Assembly: GCF_900095305.1 (NCBI RefSeq)
Contig: NZ_FMDO01000044.1
Coordinates: 62,001 to 126,000 of the forward strand
Length of the DNA: 64,000 nt
Direction: 5' to 3'
Source of the DNA: Proteiniborus sp. DW1
GTDB taxonomy: Bacteria; Bacillota; Clostridia; Tissierellales; Proteiniboraceae
The first letter of the stretch is position 1; every line of letters starts with the position of its first letter. Positions 1 to 11,983 of the stretch are shown piece after piece. A program made the translations under genes and the position numbers. Under the pieces are notes generated by a model. It was given only the letters and a program-made list of their open reading frames with translations, was not told the origin of the DNA and ran no database searches.

Positions 1-720
1 TATACCACCCTGTGCATATTCTGCTTCGTAACTCACATCTCTTCCATATATATACTTATCATCATAACTAAAGTCCGATATTTCTATATCTAATATTCTT
101 TGATAATCACTACCGTCTATCCTCATCCTAGAAAATGCTGTAGCTAGATAAGAGCCTGGTGAACCATGATATCCAATTCCTTGACCTTTCTTATTCAAAT
201 ATTCATTGAAATATACCCACCCATCTATATAAATAAAATTAAACATTCTATGTTCATCATTTATTTTTCTTCTATCTGTTCCATCTGTTCTTATTTTATA
301 AAAAGTCCTAAAATCTGAGTTATTAATATAATATATCCAATCATCTTTAACAAAAATATTAGATGCAGAATCATTTGACAGCTTTGTCACCCCAGTAGCA
401 TCTTCTTTCATTTTATATAATTCACCTATTTCTAAAGTATCCCCATAGTTCATTTTTTTTCTACGGCTAAAATAAATCCATCCATTATCATAATATGCAA
501 CACCCCCACCATTGCTTAGAAAACTATTAACCTGACTTGTAATTACTTTTTCTTCTTCAACATCCTTTATCTCTATAATAGGATCAACTTCATATGTCTT
601 TAAAGTCTCATTTACAGATTTTGAGCTGTTGCAACTAACAATGCTAAAACTTGGCAAAAATATTAAAATTATCAAAACAAATAATTTATGACCTCTATTT
701 TTAGGATTATTAAAATACAT
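1..720 (-). CDS. Lipoprotein with DUF5050-like repeats (3' end outside window)
   Basis: An open frame runs from an ATG at 720 to the left edge (240 codons), so the C-terminus is missing. The N-terminus has a charged start, a hydrophobic stretch and a lipobox-like SIVSC with Cys at residue 30, which predicts a lipid-anchored surface protein. The mature part carries repeated short motifs of the form GWIYF, DWIYY, GWVYF and KYIYG at regular spacing. These are typical of the DUF5050 beta-propeller-like repeats found in many clostridial lipoproteins. Function is unknown. The next gene on the same strand (M23 peptidase at 823) lies upstream, so the two could be co-transcribed, though about 100 bases separate them. 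The lipobox and repeats are seen; the family name is inferred. Confidence 0.75.
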   Translation of the reverse strand, partial: MYFNNPKNRGHKLFVLIILIFLPSFSIVSCNSSKSVNETLKTYEVDPIIEIKDVEEEKVITSQVNSFLSNGGGVAYYDNGWIYFSRRKKMNYGDTLEIGELYKMKEDATGVTKLSNDSASNIFVKDDWIYYINNSDFRTFYKIRTDGTDRRKINDEHRMFNFIYIDGWVYFNEYLNKKGQGIGYHGSPGSYLATAFSRMRIDGSDYQRILDIEISDFSYDDKYIYGRDVSYEAEYAQGGI

Positions 721-822
721 GTCCATCCTTCCTTCTGATTTCATTTTTTACAGGTATGTCCAAAAACCTAAATTAGATTTTTGGACATACTTATTCTAAT
801 TATTTACAGGTAATTATTTGAT

Positions 823-1674
823 TTATTTCAAGTAATTACTTATAATCCTTAATTTGTTAAGGTCCGACTCGAAAATCATTTCCTTTACATAATCATCTGT
901 AATAAGCACGTTTATATCTTCTTTAGAAATCCCTAATTTAGCAATTTCGATTTGTGTTAGTTTTAAAAGATCCTCAACTCCATAAAAGTTACCTTTTCTA
1001 TCAAAGACACCTAATGATTGGAAACTGATATTAGGGTAATAAATTAACGGGTCACGTGCGGCATTATTACTAGGATTTTTTTCGTCCATGGAACTTATAT
1101 CTCTGATTTCAAAATGTAAATGTACACCTGTAGATCCTCCTGTAGTTCCCATAGTTCCAAGTTTAGCGCCACGATTTACATTAGCTCCAGCTGTTACCGA
1201 AATAGTGTCGAGATGAGCATATCTGGACTGTCTTAGCAAAGTTATTGTTACATCCATTGGCTTAATGCCTTTTGAATTTGTTCCCTTATCATCTTCAGAA
1301 TAACTTTCTGGCTCAATACCAATATAGGTTTTTTCAATCTCTGAATTTAAATATACTACATTCCCATAGGTTCCAATGCTTCTAGCCTCCATTACTTTCC
1401 CTGCTGCAATTGCACTTATCTTGTCCCCTTTAACTTTTGCTTTAACAGGTGCGACATCTACCCCGTAATGCATTGCTCCCCCTCTCATTCCAAAATGCGA
1501 GTTAATTTTTGTCGAAGTAGTAGGCCAAATTATATCATAATAGATACCACCATAATTTTGAGGTTCTACATCATTTAATGTCTCTTGCCCAATCTTAATA
1601 TTTTCTTCAAGTGCAAAAGCCACACTACTAATCGTCATTAAACAGACAAGTATAAAACAAAAGCCTCTTTTCAT
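823..1674 (-). CDS. Secreted M23 family metallopeptidase
   Basis: This 283-residue protein begins with a signal peptide (hydrophobic residues 5-20 ending near AFA). An M23 (LytM/lysostaphin-type) endopeptidase domain follows. Its zinc-binding pattern is visible as HYGVD (His69, Asp73), YAHLD near 152-156 and HLHFE (His185, His187). It should cut peptide cross-bridges in peptidoglycan outside the membrane. Residues about 210-283 form an extra C-terminal part that I do not recognise. The start is supported by AAGGAGG seven bases upstream. The neighbours are a lipoprotein downstream and mobile debris upstream, so its partner genes are not clear. Confidence 0.88.
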   Translation of the reverse strand: MKRGFCFILVCLMTISSVAFALEENIKIGQETLNDVEPQNYGGIYYDIIWPTTSTKINSHFGMRGGAMHYGVDVAPVKAKVKGDKISAIAAGKVMEARSIGTYGNVVYLNSEIEKTYIGIEPESYSEDDKGTNSKGIKPMDVTITLLRQSRYAHLDTISVTAGANVNRGAKLGTMGTTGGSTGVHLHFEIRDISSMDEKNPSNNAARDPLIYYPNISFQSLGVFDRKGNFYGVEDLLKLTQIEIAKLGISKEDINVLITDDYVKEMIFESDLNKLRIISNYLK

Positions 1675-1995
1675 TTTTGCCCCTCCTTAGTTTATTGTTT
1701 TATCAAATTATTAGCAACTTACTAGGTATTGAAATTAAAGCTATTTGATTGTTAGCATAATAGAATATACAACTTGTTTTATGTAGTAATATGAACGATG
1801 CTTCTTAAGCGTTAATAACAATTAAAAATACTTACTTCCATTCCCAACGGAATCACCCTCTTAAAATCCAATTATAAAGTTCAAGAAGCTAAGAAACTGT
1901 GTTATTGCTTAAACTATTTTAAGCCCACCGGTAAGCTTAGTTAAATGGTAACATTTATTCCATCATTTGTTAACGCCTAAAGCAAATGTATTTGG
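1675..1995. other. Intergenic stretch, nothing recognised
   Basis: About 320 bases of AT-rich DNA lie between the M23 peptidase start and the REP array. They must hold the promoter of the peptidase on the minus strand, but no convincing -35/-10 pair stands out. No RNA gene or riboswitch was recognised. Confidence 0.5.
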
Positions 1996-2062
1996 TGAAG
2001 CACGGGGAAGCACGGGGACGGGGGAAGCACGGGGGAAGCACGGGGACGGAGTTATTGCTTCA
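1996..2062. repeat. REP element with internal tandem expansion
   Basis: The 67-bp element opens with TGAAGCA and closes with its reverse complement TGCTTCA. Between them the words GGAAGCACGGGG and GGGGACGG are repeated several times. Read on the minus strand, its first 30 bases match the inverted copy at 2749-2778 at 27 of 30 positions. The transposase remnant ends inside it: the TGA stop at 2060-2062 is part of the outer arm. Flanking of a RAYT gene by inverted REPs is the known arrangement of REP-RAYT units. Confidence 0.8.
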
Positions 2063-2600
2063 CAGTCTCCATATTAAATTAGGTGATACTCCTGTCGCTC
2101 TAGCAAGTTGTCTTGTCGATACTCCCTTAATTTTCAATAGTTCTCTTAAAATTCTTTCTTTTTCTTCTTTTGATTTATTTTGAATCACAATTAACTTTAC
2201 TTTAAACCTTTTTTATACCTGCTTTTATCGGATTTTGATATATGTATCTTAATACAGTGATGAAGTACTTATCATCTTCTACGGGCTCACTTTTAAAGCG
2301 ATCTTGAAAAAGATTGCCCATACGCTGATATTTTCTGTTGTACCAGTAAACATAGCTTCTGCAAATACGTCTCATAGCCTGCTCAAGTAGCTCTGTTTCT
2401 ACTTTGAGCAATAAGTGAAAAAGATTACCCAAGATGCAAAAGGCATATAACTGATATCAACATATTTCTTTATAATTCTCTAATATTTCCATTAGCCTAC
2501 GTTTATCTTCATCATCTAAAAATATATCCTGATGATTTATCCCTCGTAATATTATATGATATATACCACTTTCACTTTTTGTTCTTGCTTTTCTTGGCAC
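2060..2600 (-). pseudogene. Decayed REP-associated tyrosine transposase (RAYT, Y1/IS200-like)
   Basis: Reading from a GTG at 2600, the frame gives the usual RAYT N-terminus (VPRKARTKSESGIYHIILRG), including the HII strand of the Y1 transposase fold. An in-frame TGA at 2457-2459 interrupts it at codon 48. The same frame then continues through RSYVYWYNRKY, FQDRFKSEPVEDD and YIYQNPIKAGI and stops at 2202. The expected middle-to-C-terminal part (about 100 residues) is absent. A second frame at roughly 2060-2185 encodes the RAYT C-terminal helix-turn-helix (LLKIKGVSTRQLARATGVSP). The HUH motif is also degraded: NLFHLLLK stands where N-H-V-H-L-L-I is usual. The gene is therefore broken by a nonsense codon, a frameshift and an internal deletion. 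Confidence 0.85.
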
Positions 2601-2748
2601 AAACACCACCCTTTTCTAGTATAACATGGGAATTGTTGTAAATCAATCCCACGCTCTCTTACTTTTATATATATTGGGTTAAGATGAAAAAGGTATAATT
2701 TTTCGATTAATAATAGTTTGTAAAATCACTAACAACAAAAAATAAAAA

Positions 2749-2778
2749 TGAAGCAGTAACCCCGTCCCCCTGCTTCCC
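2749..2778. repeat. REP element, inverted partner of 1996-2062
   Basis: This single 30-bp copy contains AAGCAGTAACCCCGTCCCC followed by TGCTTCCC. It is inverted relative to the array at 1996 and lies on the other side of the transposase remnant. The inner arms AAGCA and TGCTT can pair into a small hairpin. Confidence 0.8.
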
Positions 2779-2811
2779 ACCTTGTGCCCGTACTAAGAAC
2801 CTATATAACCT

Positions 2812-3456
2812 TTATTGAATCAAGTTTTCTAGGGAAAGTGATTTCAGAAATTTAATCAATTCATATTTATCCTTGTACTTCTCAAATTGCTTAATTGAAA
2901 AATCATCTTCTGTTATTTTAAGAAGCTCTACATGTACGTTATATTTATTACCCCAAAGTTCTTTATCAAAGGTTATAAAATGAATACTATTATCATCATG
3001 GTAGATGTTATAGTTCAACTCTCCTATTGGAATCTTATCTAAGGTGTAGTCCTTCAATTGAGGTATAAAGAGCCTTGATGCATTTTTATAGTGAAGTTTA
3101 ATTATCTCAGAGCTTTCATTCCAATAGGTAATCTGTAGATAATCTATCAAAGATAGATCATGTTGCCATTCTGACTTGTTATCATTAGTTAATTCTTTAT
3201 AAAATTTCGGATCACTAAGTGGATTTTCTGTTACCATTAAATCTTTTAATTCATATTCTAATAATTTATTGACAACTGATGCCTTAGGATATATTGCTTT
3301 AAAATCCTTTATTGATTCAAAAGAACACAGGTTATATAATTTATATTCATTGTCCTGTAGTTGTTTTATAGTCCCAAACAAATCAGAACCTGCTAGTACA
3401 CTTGATGTCAATCCTAAGATTATAATAATGCATGCAATCGTCCAAATTCTTTTCAC
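2812..3456 (-). CDS. Secreted protein of unknown function
   Basis: A 214-residue protein with a clear signal peptide (MKRIWTIACIIIILGLTSSV, cleavage near LAG). I do not recognise the mature domain. It is mixed alpha/beta in character, rich in charged residues, with a Tyr/Leu-rich middle. I prefer the GTG at 3456 to the GTG at 3465, because the GGAGG site is then eight bases away instead of touching the start. The gene stands alone between the REP-RAYT debris and the PFOR terminator. Being an exported orphan beside mobile debris, it may be accessory, but this is inference. Confidence 0.65.
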   Translation of the reverse strand: MKRIWTIACIIIILGLTSSVLAGSDLFGTIKQLQDNEYKLYNLCSFESIKDFKAIYPKASVVNKLLEYELKDLMVTENPLSDPKFYKELTNDNKSEWQHDLSLIDYLQITYWNESSEIIKLHYKNASRLFIPQLKDYTLDKIPIGELNYNIYHDDNSIHFITFDKELWGNKYNVHVELLKITEDDFSIKQFEKYKDKYELIKFLKSLSLENLIQ

Positions 3457-3735
3457 TGTTTTCACCTCCTGTCTAAGTGATTTTAGAAATACGCTCTATT
3501 TTTATGCTTATCTTTGTATTGATTCTGTATACTAGTTCTCTTTTGTTTTTATTATTTGTGTTGCAATTAACTTTGTAATTAGGATTTTGAATTAGTTATC
3601 ATATGTAAATTTATCCTATATTTAGTATATCATTTATGTTATTTTTTGTCAATCTTAACCAAACTCAAATAGACAAAACCCCTAAAACTCCTAAAAAACC
3701 TAAAAAATCCCAGAAAACCCTGCTTTCACTTTGAT
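3457..3735. other. Intergenic, short A/C-rich low-complexity run
   Basis: The stretch contains the promoter region of the secreted protein. Around 3676-3718 there is a low-complexity run of CCTAAAA-type words, repeated imperfectly about five times. I see no gene or RNA in it. Confidence 0.4.
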
Positions 3736-3766
3736 AAAAAAACAAGCAAGAGATTTTCACTCTTGC
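3736..3766 (-). terminator. Intrinsic terminator of PFOR
   Basis: On the minus strand a GCAAGAG/CTCTTGC stem with a 7-base loop is followed within a few bases by seven T. It lies 18 bases after the PFOR stop codon. Confidence 0.85.
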
Positions 3767-3783
3767 CCGTCTTATACATGCTT

Positions 3784-7329
<3,546 letters not shown>

Positions 7330-7340
7330 TTAAATTAAAA

Positions 7341-7356
7341 ATACTGTATACAATAC
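7341..7356. promoter_or_regulatory. Possible operator in the PFOR leader
   Basis: A perfect 8-bp palindrome TGTATACA (7345-7352) has two further matching base pairs on the outside. It lies 13-28 bases downstream of the -10 box, between promoter and start codon. GntR-type repressors often bind palindromes centred on GTATAC, so this is a plausible regulator site. It is short enough to arise by chance in AT-rich DNA. Confidence 0.35.
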
Positions 7357-7368
7357 ATCCCTATTTCT

Positions 7369-7397
7369 AGTATAGTAGACTATGCCTCTAAAGTCAA
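7369..7397 (-). promoter_or_regulatory. Sigma-A type promoter of PFOR
   Basis: On the minus strand TTGACT (7397-7392) and TATACT (7374-7369) are separated by exactly 17 bases, about 50 bases before the PFOR start. Confidence 0.75.
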
Positions 7398-7452
7398 TAA
7401 TTCTCGCATTCTTTAAATCTTACAAAAATGTTTTAATTGTCTAAAAACTTAG

Positions 7453-8196
7453 TTAAACTATAGGAGTTATGCTGGAAAACCTTTTCTTGCCCTTTAACTC
7501 TAAAAATTTCACTAGTCTTTCAGATGAAAAGTTCATAATCAAATGGTCTGGCATATCAATGGTCATTAATACTTCTATTGCTTTATCAAATCTTCCTACA
7601 TCAAAGGCTATGTGAGAGTCACTGCCTACAGTAATCATCACCTCATATTCCTTGCATAGCCTAGCTATCTCAATACAATTATTTAGACTTCCATGTCTAC
7701 TTGATACAAAAGAACTGTTGTTTATCTCAATTAGTGTACCTGTTTCCTTAGCCTTTTTCACAACTCTTTCATAATCTATAGGAAATGCAGGATTTCCGGG
7801 ATGAGCGATGATATCAACATTTTTATTTTCCATTGCTTTTATAATTGCATTAGTGTTCTTTTCTTCCCCTCCTGATTCTATACAGGCTTCATGTAATGAA
7901 GCGATGACAATATCGAGTTTTGCTAGGTGTTCATCTATTATATCTAAATTCCCATCAAAGTCCATTATATTTGCCTCTACGCCTCTAAGTATTTGAACTC
8001 CATATATAGCTTCTGGTATGACCTTTTGATTTAAAATGTGCCAAATATTCGGAGCTCCCTGCATTGCTGGTCCATGGTCTGTTATAGCAACTATTTCTAA
8101 ACCTTTATTATTTGCTTCTCTCGCTATCTCCATGACTGTACTATATGCATGACCGCTTGCAAGAGTATGGCAATGTGTATCAATAACGAATTTCAT
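7453..8196 (-). CDS. PHP domain metal-dependent hydrolase (YcdX type)
   Basis: This 247-residue cytoplasmic protein belongs to the PHP superfamily of metal-dependent phosphoesterases. The metal ligands are visible: DTHCHT at residues 6-11, TDHGP near 39-43, EAN near 74, an H in SLHE, HPGNP in the middle, and GSDSH near 192-196. This set is typical of the YcdX-like group, whose substrates are mostly unknown. It lies 20 bases downstream of hprK in the same direction, so it is probably the last gene of the uvrC-hprK operon. In many Clostridia a PHP gene follows hprK, which supports orthology. The start has AAGGAG upstream. Confidence 0.85.
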   Translation of the reverse strand: MKFVIDTHCHTLASGHAYSTVMEIAREANNKGLEIVAITDHGPAMQGAPNIWHILNQKVIPEAIYGVQILRGVEANIMDFDGNLDIIDEHLAKLDIVIASLHEACIESGGEEKNTNAIIKAMENKNVDIIAHPGNPAFPIDYERVVKKAKETGTLIEINNSSFVSSRHGSLNNCIEIARLCKEYEVMITVGSDSHIAFDVGRFDKAIEVLMTIDMPDHLIMNFSSERLVKFLELKGKKRFSSITPIV

Positions 8197-8216
8197 GTAA
8201 AATACAACTCCTTTAC

Positions 8217-9167
8217 TTAATATTGACCTTGTCTATTTTCAGCTTGTTTTTTCTTTTCATACTCTTCCTTCATCCTTCTATCTAATTCCATAGCTGCATT
8301 GTAGCCAAATTGCTTTTGTCTAGTATTTCTTGTAGCCACCTCAAGTATCATTGCAACATTTCTTCCTGGTCGTACTGGCATTGTTAGCTTAGGTACTTTT
8401 TTACCTAAAATATCAATATACTCATCATCCAATCCTAATCTATCATACTCTTTTTTAGGATCCCAATCCTCCAATTGTACTACTAAATCTATAGCTTCCC
8501 ACTTTTTAACTGCTCCTGTTCCATATAGTCTTTCTATATCTAATATTCCAAGTCCTCTTATTTCTAAAAAATACCTGATAAGATCTGGTGATTCACCAAT
8601 AAGCAAATCTTCTCCTACCTTCTTAACTTGAACAGCATCATCTGCAACAAGTCTATGACCTCTTTTCACCAGTTCAAGTGCAGTTTCACTTTTTCCTACT
8701 CCACTCTCTCCTGTTAATAATATTCCCATTCCATAGACTTCTACTAGTACTCCATGCATAGTTATTTGCGGAGCTAATGCTTCGTCTAAATAATTTACTA
8801 GTCTATTAGTAAATTTTGTAGTTACCATGTCAGTTCTAAGTACGTTTTTATCATACTTTTCCGCTGCCATAAGAATTTCATCAAAAACCTCAAGATTTCT
8901 CGTAAGTACAACTGCTGGTATTGGATACTGAAAAATTGAATCTATTCTTCTTGCTCTAATATCTTTTTCCATGCCTTGTAAAAAGTGCCATTCTGCATTT
9001 CCAATTATCTGAATCCTTTTATATCCAAAATACTTAAAAAAACCAGCAATCTGAAGCCCTAACCTATTTATTTCATTCCTGGTTATTTCAGAAACAGAAT
9101 TTTTCGGTTTATATATAACCTCCAAACCTAAATCCTGTACTAATTTATCAATTGATACTGACCTCAT
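8217..9167 (-). CDS. hprK: HPr kinase/phosphorylase
   Basis: HprK phosphorylates Ser46 of the phosphotransferase protein HPr with ATP or PPi and also removes the phosphate, setting carbon catabolite control in Bacillota. The 316-residue product has the expected length. The Walker A motif GESGVGKSETALELVKRGH is followed by the ADDAV segment, then the family signature GLGILDIERLYGTGAV, and near the C-terminus MPVRPGRNVAMILEVATRN. I chose the ATG at 9167, preceded by AAGGAGG; a longer frame from 9209 would add 14 residues and overlap uvrC. Only one base separates it from the uvrC stop, so translation is probably coupled. No ptsH is in the window. Confidence 0.95.
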   Translation of the reverse strand: MRSVSIDKLVQDLGLEVIYKPKNSVSEITRNEINRLGLQIAGFFKYFGYKRIQIIGNAEWHFLQGMEKDIRARRIDSIFQYPIPAVVLTRNLEVFDEILMAAEKYDKNVLRTDMVTTKFTNRLVNYLDEALAPQITMHGVLVEVYGMGILLTGESGVGKSETALELVKRGHRLVADDAVQVKKVGEDLLIGESPDLIRYFLEIRGLGILDIERLYGTGAVKKWEAIDLVVQLEDWDPKKEYDRLGLDDEYIDILGKKVPKLTMPVRPGRNVAMILEVATRNTRQKQFGYNAAMELDRRMKEEYEKKKQAENRQGQY

Positions 9168-9168
9168 A

Positions 9169-11049
9169 CTATTCCTCCTTTGTTTGCTTATTATTTCTAA
9201 AAAAGTCATATACCTGCTGAGCAGCTAACTTGTTCATCCCTTCAACATCTGCCAGCTCTTCTACAGTTGCTTTTTTTATATTATCTACAGAACCAAAGAC
9301 TCTTAAAAGAGCTTTCTTTCTTTTATCTCCAATCCCTTTAATATCATCAAGTATAGACTTTATCATTTTTTTATCTCTAAGGCTTCTATGGTATGTTATT
9401 GCAAATCTATGAGCCTCATCCTGTATTCTAGTTATTAGCTTAAAACTTTCGCTATTTGGTGGTAAACTTATTTCATCGTCTTCATATGTCAAAGCTCTGG
9501 TTCTATGAAAATCATCCTTTACAAGGCCACAAACAGGTATGTGGATACCTAACTCCTTTAAAACTTTCTTAGCTACATTAACCTGTCCTTTTCCCCCATC
9601 CATCATAATCAGATCTGGAAAAACTGAAAAGCTTTCTACTGTAGATAGGTTTTCTTTAATCATTTCTTTTTCCTTAATTCCTCTACTAAATCTTCTATAT
9701 ATGATTTCCTCCATGCTTCCATAGTCATCTGGACCAATTACTGTCTTTATTTTAAACCGTCTATAATCACTATTTTTTGACTGTCCATTTTCAAAAACTA
9801 CCATGGAGCCAACTGATTCTACTCCTTGAATATTTGAAATGTCAAATGCCTCTATTCTTCTTGGTATATCATCAAGCTGTAAAACTTCTTTCAGCTCATT
9901 TAATGCCTTCTCATTGCCTTCCATCTTTCTTTTTAGCTTATCACTATATTTATCTAGCATGTCTAAGGCATTTTTCCTAACCATTTCAACTAATAAATTC
10001 TTCTCCCCACGTTTCGGAACTCTTATGCTTACCTTTGAGCCTCTCTTGTCACTAAGCCAGCTAGTGACAGTATCAATATCTTCGAATTCCTCTTCTATTA
10101 GTATTTCTTTAGGCACATATGAGGTTCCTATATAAAATTGCTTTACAAAGGAACTGAGTATATCACCTCTACTTTGATATTCAGTGTCTGTAAGTATAAA
10201 ATGCTCTCTGCCTGTAACTTTTCCGCCCCTTACAAAAAATATTTGTACACAAGCCTCATCTATTCCTGTTGCCATTCCTATTATATCCTGATCTACCATA
10301 GTAGTTGTAGATACAATCTTCTGTTTTTCCAGCATTAAATTTAATGAATTTATCTTATCTCTATATTTTGCAGCATTTTCAAAGTCCAAATTCTTGGCAG
10401 CTTCTTTCATTTTATCCTCTATTATCTCTATAAGTTTTTCTTCTTTGCCATTTAAAAACATGATAATTTCATCTATCATTTCCATATATTTTTTCTCGTC
10501 CACATCATGATGACATGGTCCAAAGCATTTCCCTATATAATAGTTAAGACAAGGTCTTTGTCTTTTTTCATTTTTATTAAAATTCATCTTACATGTTCTA
10601 AGAGGATATAGATTATTGATAATATCTAATGTATCATTTACGGCACCTACACTAGTATAAGGGCCAAAATATTTTGCCCCATCTTTAATAATCCTCCTAG
10701 TCTTCATTACCCTTGGAAACATTTCATTTGTAGTGACCTTTATATATGGATACTGCTTATCATCTCTAAGTAAAATATTGTACTTAGGTTTATGTTTTTT
10801 TATTAAATTCGCCTCAAGAATTAAAGCTTCTACTTCTGTATCTGTAATAATATACTCAAACTCCTCTATATTTTTCACCATTGCATTTACTTTTGGTGTA
10901 TGGTTTTTTGACGATTGAAAATATTGCCTAACTCTTTTTTTAAGAGATATAGCTTTGCCAACATATATTATCTGTTCATTCTTATCTTTCATCAAATATA
11001 CACCAGGTTTATCTGGTAGCTTTTTTAACTCTTCTTCTATATTAAACAA
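9169..11049 (-). CDS. uvrC: Excinuclease ABC subunit C
   Basis: UvrC makes both incisions in nucleotide excision repair after UvrA and UvrB have found the damage. The protein has a GIY-YIG nuclease domain at residues 10-90 (PGVYLMKD, IYVGKA), four cysteines near 170-185, a UVR motif near 200-235 (LDFENAAKYRDKI), an RNase H-like nuclease domain (FDISNIQG and MMDGGKGQV) and a C-terminal helix-hairpin-helix pair (IKGIGDKRKKALL, VEGMNKLAAQ). The likely start is the TTG at 11049 (MFNIEEELKKLP), spaced seven bases from AAGGGTG; the GTG at 11058 lies inside that site. It is first in an operon with hprK and the PHP gene. Unlike uvrB-uvrA, I see no LexA box before it. Confidence 0.95.
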   Translation of the reverse strand: MFNIEEELKKLPDKPGVYLMKDKNEQIIYVGKAISLKKRVRQYFQSSKNHTPKVNAMVKNIEEFEYIITDTEVEALILEANLIKKHKPKYNILLRDDKQYPYIKVTTNEMFPRVMKTRRIIKDGAKYFGPYTSVGAVNDTLDIINNLYPLRTCKMNFNKNEKRQRPCLNYYIGKCFGPCHHDVDEKKYMEMIDEIIMFLNGKEEKLIEIIEDKMKEAAKNLDFENAAKYRDKINSLNLMLEKQKIVSTTTMVDQDIIGMATGIDEACVQIFFVRGGKVTGREHFILTDTEYQSRGDILSSFVKQFYIGTSYVPKEILIEEEFEDIDTVTSWLSDKRGSKVSIRVPKRGEKNLLVEMVRKNALDMLDKYSDKLKRKMEGNEKALNELKEVLQLDDIPRRIEAFDISNIQGVESVGSMVVFENGQSKNSDYRRFKIKTVIGPDDYGSMEEIIYRRFSRGIKEKEMIKENLSTVESFSVFPDLIMMDGGKGQVNVAKKVLKELGIHIPVCGLVKDDFHRTRALTYEDDEISLPPNSESFKLITRIQDEAHRFAITYHRSLRDKKMIKSILDDIKGIGDKRKKALLRVFGSVDNIKKATVEELADVEGMNKLAAQQVYDFFRNNKQTKEE

Positions 11050-11102
11050 TGATTTCACCCTTATTTCTTTAATAATATATAATTATAATACCACATTTAG
11101 TG

Positions 11103-11130
11103 TTGTTTAAATTGAAAAAATGTATATAAT
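11103..11130 (+). promoter_or_regulatory. Promoter of the membrane protein gene at 11167
   Basis: TTGTTT (11103-11108) and a perfect TATAAT (11125-11130) are 16 bases apart. AGGAGG (11155-11160) follows and sits six bases before the ATG. Confidence 0.65.
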
Positions 11131-11166
11131 TTAGATAGTAGAAAGTTTTTATTCAGGAGGTAAATC

Positions 11167-11859
11167 ATGTCGCAAACGAAAAAAGCTGTAATATTCTTTT
11201 TATCATTTTTCACTATTATAATATTATTATCTCTATTATTTCAATCCATGAGCGCTCTTTTCGTTAATATGAATGAGAGTTTAATGTTCAATGTTATTTC
11301 TCCCTTGTTTACTACTATAGGACTAGTAATGTTTTTAATATTACAGTCAGTAATAAGATATTTATTTTATAGAAAGACTTTAAACTCCAATACTAATTTG
11401 GTGTATGCTAGTATAACCAAATTTGGTATGAAAGAAAGAATGCTTCCTTATGCATTTCTTATACTAATACATTTAGCGCCCTTTTTGGGTAATATAATAT
11501 TTGATCATACTTTTATGATTCGAATTCTACTTTTTATAGGCTCTATAATCATTATTGAGTTATTGCTAAGAGTATCTAACAAAAAAACTAAGGTATTCTT
11601 TCAGAGAAGTGGAATCCTGATTGCTGGCTTCGATGCTAGGCTGGAGATTCCTTTAGGTGTGAGTATAAATATTAAAAATGATTCAGGCTTTTATAGCTAC
11701 AATGATATTGAAGAATATGCAGTATTACCTGACCGTATTGAGCTTAAACTAGTGAACAGTTATGGCAAAATTGAGTTTATGGCCAATGGAGAATTAAAAA
11801 GACAGATTACTGGGTTAATGGTACAAAATAAAGTTCCTGTTAAGAAGGCAGCTGAATAG
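11167..11859 (+). CDS. Integral membrane protein of unknown function
   Basis: The 230-residue product has four strongly hydrophobic segments (about residues 7-27, 42-62, 93-110 and 118-136). A soluble C-terminal part of about 90 residues follows. That tail is beta-rich (FFQRSGILIAGFD, IPLGVSINI, IELKLVNSYGKIEFMA) and resembles the small PH-like or YcxB-like domains found behind membrane segments in Bacillota. The resemblance is only at the level of secondary structure. It is transcribed alone, divergently from uvrC, with its own promoter. I cannot assign a role. Confidence 0.7.
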   Translation: MSQTKKAVIFFLSFFTIIILLSLLFQSMSALFVNMNESLMFNVISPLFTTIGLVMFLILQSVIRYLFYRKTLNSNTNLVYASITKFGMKERMLPYAFLILIHLAPFLGNIIFDHTFMIRILLFIGSIIIIELLLRVSNKKTKVFFQRSGILIAGFDARLEIPLGVSINIKNDSGFYSYNDIEEYAVLPDRIELKLVNSYGKIEFMANGELKRQITGLMVQNKVPVKKAAE

Positions 11860-11879
11860 AGATATACAATTAAACCAAC

Positions 11880-11909
11880 GGGGTTGCGCTCATTTTTAAG
11901 CGCAACCCC
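11880..11909. terminator. Hairpin between convergent genes
   Basis: A perfect 11-bp stem, GGGGTTGCGCT pairing with AGCGCAACCCC, lies between the stop of the membrane protein gene and the end of the chemotaxis receptor gene. It is well placed as a shared terminator, but neither side has a real T-run, so efficiency is doubtful. Confidence 0.5.
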
Positions 11910-11983
11910 ATTGATTTGCCTAGCTCCCTCAAGCTTACAGTTTTTGTGCATTATGAAGGTTGTCCTACGTTTTATCATTAAAA

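Noticed and set aside
1986-2183. A 65-codon plus-strand open frame over the REP array
   Set aside because: It translates the tandem REP and the antisense of the RAYT helix-turn-helix; no ribosome site, and the minus strand has a recognisable gene.
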